From Pseudomonadota bacterium (GTDB taxonomy: Bacteria > Pseudomonadota > Gammaproteobacteria > Xanthomonadales > Xanthomonadaceae): a stretch of 21,094 bases of DNA. The stretch's first letter is position 1. The number at the start of each line of letters is the position of its first letter. The DNA is taken from the NCBI GenBank assembly GCA_023392975.1, contig JAEWNA010000117.1, positions 1-21,094 of the forward strand, given 5' to 3'. Below, one piece after another: positions 15,471 to 21,094 of this stretch. The position numbers and the translations under genes were made by a program. Below the pieces are notes generated by a model. That model had not been told where the DNA came from, did not search any database, and saw only the letters and a list, made by a program, of their open reading frames with translations.

Positions 15471-15905
15471 TCCGCCCCGGAGCACGCGCATTCCGGGCCC
15501 GGAACGGCCGGCCGCGGGGCCTTCCGGACTTCGATCACAGTCCCGCTGGCATGCCTTCGCACGCCCTCCCGGCCCAGCCGCGACAGGGGCTTACGCGACC
15601 TTTTGAACAAAAACTCCAATCGAATCAGACGCTTCTGAATTCGCATTCAGCGGGCGTTACGTTTCGGCCACTACCCTACGCCCGCTTTCCCGCCATCGGA
15701 TGCGGGACCAGCGCGCGATCGCCCGGCGATGTCGCACCCCCAAGGCGGGTGCTGCCCCGATGCGATCCACGTTTGGGCTACAAGCGGCCATAGAGCACGC
15801 AGCCCTCCCCAGTACGCCATGTCGTCCCGTCGAACGGTCCTGTTTCGCAGCACGCTGCCTGACAGCGCCGAGCCTCGGCCCGAAGCAACGGAGCAAGGAG
15901 TCAAC
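15471..15905. other. 435-bp gene-free region between fadH and the cell-wall hydrolase
   Basis: No coding region, tRNA or known RNA is recognised here. It contains the perfect palindrome TTCCGGGCCCGGAA (15491-15504), which may end fadH transcription. An AT-richer patch at 15600-15665 holds TTTTGAACAAAA (15601-15612) and the hairpin CTGAAT-TCGC-ATTCAG (15635-15650), flanked by ACGC and GCGT. The remainder is probably the long leader of the hydrolase gene. No convincing promoter was identified. Confidence 0.5.
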
Positions 15906-16379
15906 ATGAAGCTCGCATGGATCCTCTGGATCGCGTCGGTATTGCCGCCACAGGCCGCCGACTCACTGTGTCTGAGCACCACCCTGTACCTCGAGGCCCG
16001 CGACCAGCCGGTCCGGGGCCAGCAGGCCGTCGCCGAAGTCGCCCTCCGTCGCGAGGACAGCGGCCTCTGGGGCGACTCGATGTGCGAAGTCGTCACCGCA
16101 CGCAAGCAGTTCGCCCCGGCGCTGGTGTCGCCGCGGACCGAGCTGAGCAATGCCGAAGCTTGGTCCCGGGCGGTCACCATCGCGCTCGAATCGGAGCGCA
16201 ACTGGGAACTGCCGCCGGGCGAGCGCAAGGAAATCGTCCCCGGCGCCAGCCACTTCGCCGCCCTCGGCATCGCCCAGCCCAGCTGGCGCAACGCCTACCA
16301 GGTGGCGACGATCGGCGACCACAGCTTCTTCAAGGTGCAATCGCTGAAGCCCCAGAAGCGCAAGCTCGATCGCGGCTGA
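15906..16379 (+). CDS. Secreted SleB-like cell-wall hydrolase
   Basis: This 157-residue protein of the SleB/Hydrolase_2 family probably cleaves peptidoglycan glycan strands in the periplasm. A signal peptide covers about residues 1-17 (MKLAWILWIASVLPPQA). The domain starts almost at once with LYLEARDQPVRGQQAVAEV, in which E30 corresponds to the conserved acidic residue of the family. DSMCEVV and the late IGDHSFFKV segment, equivalent to the usual GxHxFY end, complete the pattern. The protein is short, essentially the bare catalytic domain. ATG 15906 is set by AAGGAG at 15895-15900, 5 nt away. It appears monocistronic, with a long gene-free leader region and a strong terminator. It could act in cell-wall turnover; no phage genes are nearby to suggest an endolysin. 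Confidence 0.85.
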   Translation: MKLAWILWIASVLPPQAADSLCLSTTLYLEARDQPVRGQQAVAEVALRREDSGLWGDSMCEVVTARKQFAPALVSPRTELSNAEAWSRAVTIALESERNWELPPGERKEIVPGASHFAALGIAQPSWRNAYQVATIGDHSFFKVQSLKPQKRKLDRG

Positions 16380-16416
16380 TTCCAGCGGCACGGCCCAGCG
16401 AAATGGCATGGCACGC

Positions 16417-16442
16417 GACAGGCCGCCTTCGGGCGGCCTGTC
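16417..16442 (+). terminator. Intrinsic terminator after the hydrolase gene
   Basis: An 11-bp perfect stem GACAGGCCGCC / GGCGGCCTGTC closes a TTCG tetraloop, followed by GTTTG. It lies 37 nt after the stop codon. Confidence 0.8.
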
Positions 16443-16543
16443 GTTTGTGGCGTCCCGACCGGCGACGACACGCTCGCGGAGAGGGCGATTGAGTCGTCGC
16501 CACGGTATCCCCATGCTGTACGCCCCGTCACCCGGAGTCGCGC

Positions 16544-17158
16544 ATGAAGCTCTACTACTCTCCCGGCGCCTGTTCGCTGGCCGACCACATCGTCCTGGAA
16601 TGGATCGGCAAGCCCTACGAGGCCGTGCGCGTCGGCCGCGAGGAGCGCAGGTCGCCGGAATTCCTCGCGATCAATCCCGCCGGCGCGGTGCCGGCGCTGG
16701 TCGACGGCGACTGGGTGCTGACCCAGAACGCGGCGATCCTCACCTATCTCGCCGAGACCGCGCCCGAGGCCGGCCTGTGCGGCGACGGCAGCGCACGCGG
16801 CCGCGCCGAAGTGATCCGCTGGCTGGCGTTCTGCAATTCCGACGTGCACCCGGCGTTCAAGCCGATCTTCGGCAGCACCGCCTATCTGGAAGACGCGGCG
16901 CTGATCGACAAGAGCAAGGCCGACGCCCGCGCGAAGCTGCGCGACCTGTACGCGCGGGCGGATGCCCACCTCGCCGGGCGCGACTGGCTCGCTGGCGACC
17001 GCCGCAGCATCGCCGATCCGTACCTCTACGTGACGCTGCGCTGGGCGCGTGGCTCCGGCGTGGACCTGTCGGGCTTCGACCACCTCGCCCGCTTCGCCGC
17101 CGCCTTCGAGGCCGACCCGGCGGTGCAGCGCGTGCTGCAGGACGAAGGCCTGGCCTGA
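16544..17158 (+). CDS. Beta-class glutathione S-transferase
   Basis: This 204-residue cytosolic GST would conjugate or reduce electrophiles with glutathione. The thioredoxin-like N-terminal domain starts MKLYYSPGACSLA, with the beta-class Cys at C10. The cis-proline is P50 in NPAGAVPAL, and the glutathione-contacting turn is QNAAILTYLA (Q61, usually Q/E-S). H102 in DVHPAFKPIF corresponds to the conserved beta-class His of the helical domain. GDRRSIADPYLYV near residue 150 is the usual capping-box region. Length is standard. ATG 16544 is preceded by GGAG at 16534-16537. It lies between two terminators, so it is probably monocistronic. The substrate cannot be predicted. Confidence 0.92.
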   Translation: MKLYYSPGACSLADHIVLEWIGKPYEAVRVGREERRSPEFLAINPAGAVPALVDGDWVLTQNAAILTYLAETAPEAGLCGDGSARGRAEVIRWLAFCNSDVHPAFKPIFGSTAYLEDAALIDKSKADARAKLRDLYARADAHLAGRDWLAGDRRSIADPYLYVTLRWARGSGVDLSGFDHLARFAAAFEADPAVQRVLQDEGLA

Positions 17159-17178
17159 TTCGCCACTCCGCTGCCCCC

Positions 17179-17204
17179 ACGAAGCCGCCTCCGGGCGGCT
17201 TCGT
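17179..17204. terminator. Hairpin terminator between GST and exonuclease genes
   Basis: An 11-bp perfect stem ACGAAGCCGCC / GGCGGCTTCGT with a 4-nt loop lies 20 nt after the GST stop and 17 nt after the convergent exonuclease stop. T-runs are weak on both sides. Its position suggests bidirectional use. Confidence 0.7.
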
Positions 17205-17221
17205 CGTGTCCGGCACCGGGA

Positions 17222-17776
17222 TCAGCCGCCGCGCAGTTCGCGCAGGAGGTTGCAGAACATCGCGCCCTGCTCGATCGCGTCGTCCAGCGCGACGTGGGTA
17301 TGCGGCATCGGATCGAACCAGCGCTTCGGCATGCGGTGCTTCACCGCATCGCGATAGTCGCCGCCCAGCGCCGCCATCGCCAGCGTCTTGATGTCCAGCG
17401 CGGCATGGCCGAACGGGCTCTCGCCGGCGAACCGGATCAGGTACCAGTAGACGAAGGTGAAATCGAAGCCGGCCGGATACGCCACGAACACGGGCTTCCC
17501 CGGCAGCGCCTTCAGCCAGTCGCGATAGCGCGGCATCGCGACCTCCGGCGGCTCGGGATCCGCGCGGCAGGCCGCCCAGGCCTGCGGCTGCGTCGCCCAC
17601 CACGCCGCGGTGCGCGGGTCGGGCGCGGCGTCAGGCAGCGTGTCGAGATTGACCGAGAAGGTGGCCACCAGCCGCTTGTCGGCCGTGTAGGCGGCGGAGC
17701 CCAGGCTGAGCATCGAATGCGGCCCGGGGATGGGGCCGTCGGTCTCGACATCGGTGCTGACGTAGAGCTCGGTCAC
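17222..17776 (-). CDS. DnaQ-fold 3'-5' exonuclease family protein
   Basis: This 184-residue protein has the three motifs of DEDDh exonucleases: Exo I STDVETDG (D9, E11), Exo II GFDFTFVYWY (D105) and Exo III HVALDDAIEQG (H161, D166). All expected metal-binding acidic residues and the general-base His are present, so it should be active on DNA or RNA 3' ends; the substrate is unknown. The start is taken as GTG 17776, because Exo I begins at residue 9 and upstream residues would read into the preceding gene. A weak GAAG lies upstream. It follows the channel gene by 26 nt on the same strand, so the two are probably co-transcribed. Confidence 0.82.
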   Translation of the reverse strand: MTELYVSTDVETDGPIPGPHSMLSLGSAAYTADKRLVATFSVNLDTLPDAAPDPRTAAWWATQPQAWAACRADPEPPEVAMPRYRDWLKALPGKPVFVAYPAGFDFTFVYWYLIRFAGESPFGHAALDIKTLAMAALGGDYRDAVKHRMPKRWFDPMPHTHVALDDAIEQGAMFCNLLRELRGG

Positions 17777-17802
17777 GGCGGCATCTTCGCGTTCGCGGAC
17801 GA

Positions 17803-18279
17803 CTATTCGCCGTGCCGCCAGTACCGCGACATCTCCAGGTAGGTGAACGATGCCGACCACGTCACCAGCAGGAAGCCGGTCAGCGATTCCATGCCGGACA
17901 GCAGCCGGATCGCGCCCACCGGCGCGAGGTCGCCGAGGCCGAGGGTGGTGTAGGTGGTGGCGGACAGATAGATGGTGTCGAACACGTTGTCGAGCGCGTG
18001 CTCGCCGTGGACGAAGCCGGTATCCGGCACCTGCAGCAGCGCCCAGAACGTCAGGCCGTAGCACCAGATCTCGGCGATGTGCAGCGCGAGCAGCGCGAAG
18101 ATGATCTTGAGCATCACCCGGCGGTCACGGCTGGGCGCGCGCCCGGAATAGCGGCGGGCCAGCGCGTGCAGGCCCTCGTAGTGGATGACCACCACCAGGC
18201 CGGTGATCGAGAACGCGGCGAAGGCGACGAGCACGTGCACGCCCCATTGGCCGTCGGGGATGAGCCAGGACATGTCCAT
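17803..18279 (-). CDS. Small potassium channel-like membrane protein (Ion_trans_2)
   Basis: This 158-residue inner membrane protein has hydrophobic segments at about residues 13-33, 56-79 and 122-145. Between the last two is a pore loop carrying TTLGLGD (111-117), a variant of the K+ selectivity filter T-x-G-x-G-D. There is no RCK or nucleotide-binding domain, so gating is not evident. The Leu at the first variable filter position, in place of Val or Ile, is seen in some bacterial two-helix channel relatives, and ion selectivity is uncertain. ATG 18279 is taken as start; ATG two codons later (18273) is also possible. No clear ribosome-binding site is present. It precedes the exonuclease gene by 26 nt. 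Confidence 0.82.
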   Translation of the reverse strand: MDMSWLIPDGQWGVHVLVAFAAFSITGLVVVIHYEGLHALARRYSGRAPSRDRRVMLKIIFALLALHIAEIWCYGLTFWALLQVPDTGFVHGEHALDNVFDTIYLSATTYTTLGLGDLAPVGAIRLLSGMESLTGFLLVTWSASFTYLEMSRYWRHGE

Positions 18280-18358
18280 CGGTCAGGCGGGATCCGCGGA
18301 GAACGCCTTTTAGGGTAAGCGAGACGGGCCGCACGCGGAACCACGCCCGCAAACGCGA

Positions 18359-18380
18359 CGGGGCGCCCGGAGGCGCCCCG
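18359..18380 (-). terminator. Intrinsic terminator of prpBC
   Basis: A 9-bp perfect stem CGGGGCGCC / GGCGCCCCG with a 4-nt loop lies 22 nt past the prpC stop. On the - strand it is followed by TCGCGTTTGC, so the T-run is short. Confidence 0.65.
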
Positions 18381-18402
18381 CGGGGAATCGCGCGAGGGAT
18401 AC

Positions 18403-19557
18403 TCAGCCGCGCTGGTCGATCGCCACGTAGGCGCGGTCCTCGGGACCGACGTAATTCGCGCTCGGGCGGATGATCTTGCCGTCCTCGCGCTGCTCGATCA
18501 CGTGCGCGCTCCAGCCGGTGGTGCGCGCGATCACGAACAGCGGCGTGAACATCGGCGTCGGGATGCCCATCATGTGATAGGCCGACGCGCTGTACCAGTC
18601 GAGGTTCGGGAACATCTTCTTGGTGTCCATCATCAGGTTCTCGATGCGCTCGCTGACGTCGAACAGCGTCTGGTTGCCGCCGTCCTTGCACAGGGCGCGC
18701 GAGAGTTCCTTGATGATCGGGTTGCGCGGATCGCCGATGGTGTACACCGGGTGGCCGAAGCCGATGATGATCTCCTTGCGCTCCATGCGCGCGCGGATGT
18801 CGGCCTCGGCCTCGTCGGCGGAGTCGTAGCGGCTGATGATGTCCATCGCCACTTCGTTCGCGCCACCGTGCTTCGGGCCGCGCAGCGCGCCGATCGCGCC
18901 GGTGATGCACGAATGCAGGTCGGAACCGGTGCCGGCGATCACGCGCGCCGTGAACGTCGAGGCGTTGAACTCGTGCTCGGCGTAGAGGATCAGCGACTTG
19001 TCGAGCGAGTCGGCGTGCAGCTTCGACGGCGGCTCGCCGTGCAGCAGGTGCAGGAAGTGTGCGGCGACACTGTCGTCATCGGTTTCCAGGTCGATGCGGC
19101 GGCCGTTGCGGGTGAAGTGCCACCAGTACAGCAGCATCGAACCGAAGCTGGCGATCAGGCGATCGGCGATGTCGCGCGCCTCGCTGGCCGGATGGCCTTC
19201 GCGCTCCGGCAGCACCGTGCCCAGCACCGAGCAGCCGGTACGCATCACGTCCATCGGGTGCGCGTTGGCGGGCACCAGTTCCAACGCCTCCTGCACGATC
19301 GCCGGCAGGCCGCGCAGGCGCTTGAGCTTGGCCTTGTACGCCTTCAGCTGCGAGGTGGTCGGCAGCACGCCGTGCACCAGCAGGTGCGCCACTTCCTCGA
19401 AGGTCGACTTCGTCGCGAGGTCATGGATGTCGTAGCCGCGGTAATGCAGGTCGTTGCCGCTGCGGCCGACGGTGCACAGCGCGGTGTTGCCGGCGGCGGT
19501 GCCGCTGAGGGCGACGGATTTCTTGGCTTTCGGAAGCACTTGCTGGGAATCGCTCAT
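18403..19557 (-). CDS. prpC: 2-methylcitrate synthase
   Basis: This 384-residue citrate-synthase-family enzyme condenses propionyl-CoA with oxaloacetate to 2-methylcitrate in the methylcitrate cycle. The catalytic triad is visible: H230 in RGPKHGGANEVAMD, H269 in GFGHPVYTIGDPRN and D320 in NLDWYSASAYHMMG. The N-terminal YRGYDIHDLA motif and the ending IIRPSANYVGPEDRAYV fit PrpC rather than the hexameric GltA type. Length agrees with E. coli PrpC (389). ATG 19557 has GAGAGGA about 9 nt upstream. It follows prpB by 13 nt in one operon. The neighbour prpB makes the methylcitrate role much more likely than plain citrate synthase. Confidence 0.95.
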   Translation of the reverse strand: MSDSQQVLPKAKKSVALSGTAAGNTALCTVGRSGNDLHYRGYDIHDLATKSTFEEVAHLLVHGVLPTTSQLKAYKAKLKRLRGLPAIVQEALELVPANAHPMDVMRTGCSVLGTVLPEREGHPASEARDIADRLIASFGSMLLYWWHFTRNGRRIDLETDDDSVAAHFLHLLHGEPPSKLHADSLDKSLILYAEHEFNASTFTARVIAGTGSDLHSCITGAIGALRGPKHGGANEVAMDIISRYDSADEAEADIRARMERKEIIIGFGHPVYTIGDPRNPIIKELSRALCKDGGNQTLFDVSERIENLMMDTKKMFPNLDWYSASAYHMMGIPTPMFTPLFVIARTTGWSAHVIEQREDGKIIRPSANYVGPEDRAYVAIDQRG

Positions 19558-19570
19558 GGTGGGGGTCCTC

Positions 19571-20473
19571 TCACTTTTTCTGCGCGAAGAGCGCGTCGAG
19601 CTTCTGTTCGAAGGCGTGATAGCCGATGCGATCGTACAGTTCCTCGCGGGTCTGCATCGTGTCGACCACGGCCTGCTGGTGGCCATCGCGGCGGATCGCC
19701 TGGTAGACGTTTTCCGCGGCCTTGTTCATCGCGCGGAACGCCGACAGCGGGAACAACTGGATGGCGACACCGGCCGAGGCCAGCTCGTCGCGGGTGAACA
19801 ACGGGGTCTTGCCGAACTCGGTGATGTTCGCCAGCACCGGCACCTTCACCGCGTCGACGAACCGGCGATACGTCGCGAGATCGTAGGCGGCCTCGGCAAA
19901 GATGCCGTCGGCGCCGGCCTCGACGCAGGCGATGGCGCGCTCGATCGCCGCGTCCACGCCGTCGACCTGGATGGCGTCGGTGCGCGCGATCAGGAAGAAG
20001 TCCGGGTCGGTCTTCGCGTCGGCGGCGGCCTTCACGCGATCGACCATCTCGCCGGTGGTCACGATCTCCTTGCCGGGACGATGGCCGCAGCGCTTGGCAC
20101 CGACCTGGTCCTCGATGTGGCAGGCCGCGGCGCCGGCCTTGATCAGCGACTTCACCGTGCGCTCGATGTTGAACGCGCTGGGCCCGAAGCCGGTGTCGAT
20201 GTCGACCAGCAGCGGCAGGTCGCAGACGTCGGTGATCCGGCGGACGTCGATCAGCACGTCTTCGAGCGTGTTGATGCCGAGGTCCGGCAGGCCCAGCGAG
20301 CCGGCGGCGACGCCGCCGCCCGACAGGTAGATGGCCTTGTAGCCGGCGCGCTTCGCGAGCAGGGCGTGGTTGGCGTTGATCGCGCCGATCACCTGCAGCG
20401 GGGATTCTTCGGCGAGGGCGGCGCGGAACATCGCCCCTGGAGAGCGGCGGGCGCCTGCGGACAGATGGCTCAT
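19571..20473 (-). CDS. prpB: 2-methylisocitrate lyase
   Basis: This 300-residue enzyme of the isocitrate lyase/PEP mutase superfamily cleaves 2-methylisocitrate to pyruvate and succinate, the last step of the methylcitrate cycle. The active-site loop KRCGHRPGKE has catalytic C129, matching the KRCGH motif of E. coli PrpB. Metal-binding aspartates D91 and D93 lie in LVDIDTGFG. YLSGGGVAAGSLGLPDLG near residue 50 is also characteristic. Length agrees with E. coli PrpB (296). ATG 20473 has a strong GAGGAG site 7 nt upstream. It is the first gene of the prpBC operon and is divergent from the HTH-citrate synthase gene across 148 bp. Confidence 0.95.
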   Translation of the reverse strand: MSHLSAGARRSPGAMFRAALAEESPLQVIGAINANHALLAKRAGYKAIYLSGGGVAAGSLGLPDLGINTLEDVLIDVRRITDVCDLPLLVDIDTGFGPSAFNIERTVKSLIKAGAAACHIEDQVGAKRCGHRPGKEIVTTGEMVDRVKAAADAKTDPDFFLIARTDAIQVDGVDAAIERAIACVEAGADGIFAEAAYDLATYRRFVDAVKVPVLANITEFGKTPLFTRDELASAGVAIQLFPLSAFRAMNKAAENVYQAIRRDGHQQAVVDTMQTREELYDRIGYHAFEQKLDALFAQKK

Positions 20474-20585
20474 CGGGAAACTCCTCGTGTCGACGGGTCC
20501 GGGGCGGCACCCCGGGCCGCAGGCCTCGTCGCGCGGGATCGGCGACGGCGCCTGTCGGGGCGCAAATCTGGCAGCATCCCGAGGG

Positions 20586-20612
20586 TTGATCAATCTTGAT
20601 CGGACGAATCAA
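20586..20612. promoter_or_regulatory. Cluster of TTGATC-type half-sites between prpB and the regulator gene
   Basis: TTGATC begins at 20586 and again at 20596, exactly 10 bp apart. An inverted half-site ATCAA lies at 20608-20612. The first copy is the perfect palindrome TTGATCAA (20586-20593). TTGAT-N7-ATCAA (20596-20612) forms a second dyad. The array ends 9 nt before the regulator ATG and lies 113 nt upstream of prpB, which suits an operator controlling both genes. Confidence 0.55.
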
Positions 20613-20621
20613 TCTGTCACC

Positions 20622-21094
20622 ATGCCCGACCTGCTCACCGCCCGCGAAACCTGCCGCCTGCTCGGCATCAGCCAGGCCACGCTGTACGCCTACGTCAGCC
20701 GCGGCCTGCTGGAATCCCGGCCGGGCCCCGACCACCGCACGCGGCTGTATCCGCGGCTGGACGTGGAGCGCCTGGCGCAGCGCAAGCAGGTGGGCCGCAG
20801 CGCCGCCGCCGCCGCCGCGCACAGCCTCGATCGCGGCCTGCCGGTGCTGGAAACGCGGATCTCGCTGATCCGCCCCGACGGCCCGTACTACCGCGGTCGC
20901 TCCGCCATCGCCGCCGTGCGCGAAGGTGCGACGCTGGAAGACGCCGCGCGGCTGCTGTGGGACTGCGGCGAGCACGACCCGTTCGCCGCACTGGAAGGCG
21001 GCGACTGGCCGGCGCACGTCGCCGCCATTGCCGAAGCCGACACGCTGCCGCCGCTGGAACGCGCGATGGCCGCGATCCCACTGCTGGCGGTCGG
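20622..21094 (+). CDS. HTH-citrate synthase fusion protein, probable prp regulator, 3' partial
   Basis: The gene runs off the window after 157 codons. Residues 4-50 form a MerR/excisionase-like winged HTH: LLTARETCRLLGISQATLYA is followed by YVSRGLLESRPG and RLYPRLDVERLAQRK. An alanine run (about 63-68, encoded by GCC repeats) links it to the start of a citrate-synthase-like domain, GLPVLETRISLI, then YYRGR (89-93) and ATLEDAARLLW. These parallel YRGYDI and TFEEVAHLL in PrpC next door. Citrate-synthase-family proteins with an N-terminal HTH are known from genome annotation; whether they are enzymes, sensors or both is unclear to me. The catalytic His/His/Asp region lies beyond the window. ATG 20622 is chosen because it starts just before the HTH. 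No ribosome-binding site is visible, and a possible -35/-10 pair would make the mRNA leaderless. Confidence 0.8.
   Translation, partial: MPDLLTARETCRLLGISQATLYAYVSRGLLESRPGPDHRTRLYPRLDVERLAQRKQVGRSAAAAAAHSLDRGLPVLETRISLIRPDGPYYRGRSAIAAVREGATLEDAARLLWDCGEHDPFAALEGGDWPAHVAAIAEADTLPPLERAMAAIPLLAV

Noticed and set aside
13122..15491. Antisense frame of nearly 800 codons opposite fadH
   Set aside because: It has no domains, and the opposite strand has all FadH catalytic and Fe-S residues in register.
15657..15896. Small reading frames in the region before the hydrolase gene
   Set aside because: Their products have no motif or signal, and they lack ribosome-binding sites. I treat the stretch as non-coding.

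Overview
The window is very GC-rich chromosomal DNA with dense, mostly operon-like genes and strong third-position G/C. The gene content and protein flavour suggest a gammaproteobacterium of the Xanthomonadaceae/Lysobacteraceae (Lysobacter, Luteimonas or Xanthomonas-like); this assignment is inference from the sequence alone. I see no rRNA, tRNA, CRISPR array, insertion sequence or prophage. Many long antisense reading frames exist only because of the GC bias and were discarded.

Region 1 (1-7656, + strand) is a Pil-Chp type chemosensory operon of the kind that controls type IV pili: the end of a response regulator in the PilG position, PilH, a CheW-like PilI, a PilJ-like transducer and a ChpA/PilL hybrid histidine kinase. 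Two parts differ from the Pseudomonas model. The transducer appears to have a Cache-like periplasmic sensor, and the kinase is compact, with one recognisable histidine phosphotransfer site.

Region 2 (7766-9367, + strand) holds kbl (threonine/glycine metabolism) and a small HNH-domain protein. Region 3 (9372-11658, - strand) is a run of four genes: a small lipoprotein, an RsuA-family pseudouridine synthase, a DUF3592 membrane protein and a secreted proline-rich protein. The first and last share a conserved motif of about 36 residues. Region 4 (11865-15470) has ompA (-) and a fadH-type 2,4-dienoyl-CoA reductase (+), diverging from a 396-bp intergenic region with several dyads.

Region 5 (15471-17204, + strand) is a 435-bp gene-free stretch, a secreted SleB-like cell-wall hydrolase and a beta-class glutathione S-transferase, each gene followed by a hairpin terminator. 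Region 6 (17222-18279, - strand) is a K+ channel-like protein followed by a DnaQ-fold exonuclease. Region 7 (18359-21094) is the methylcitrate (propionate) locus: prpB-prpC on the - strand, ended by a terminator, and divergently a gene that runs off the window and encodes an HTH domain joined to a citrate-synthase-like domain. The intergenic DNA between them carries regularly spaced TTGATC-type half-sites. I regard this pair as the most interesting regulatory arrangement in the window.
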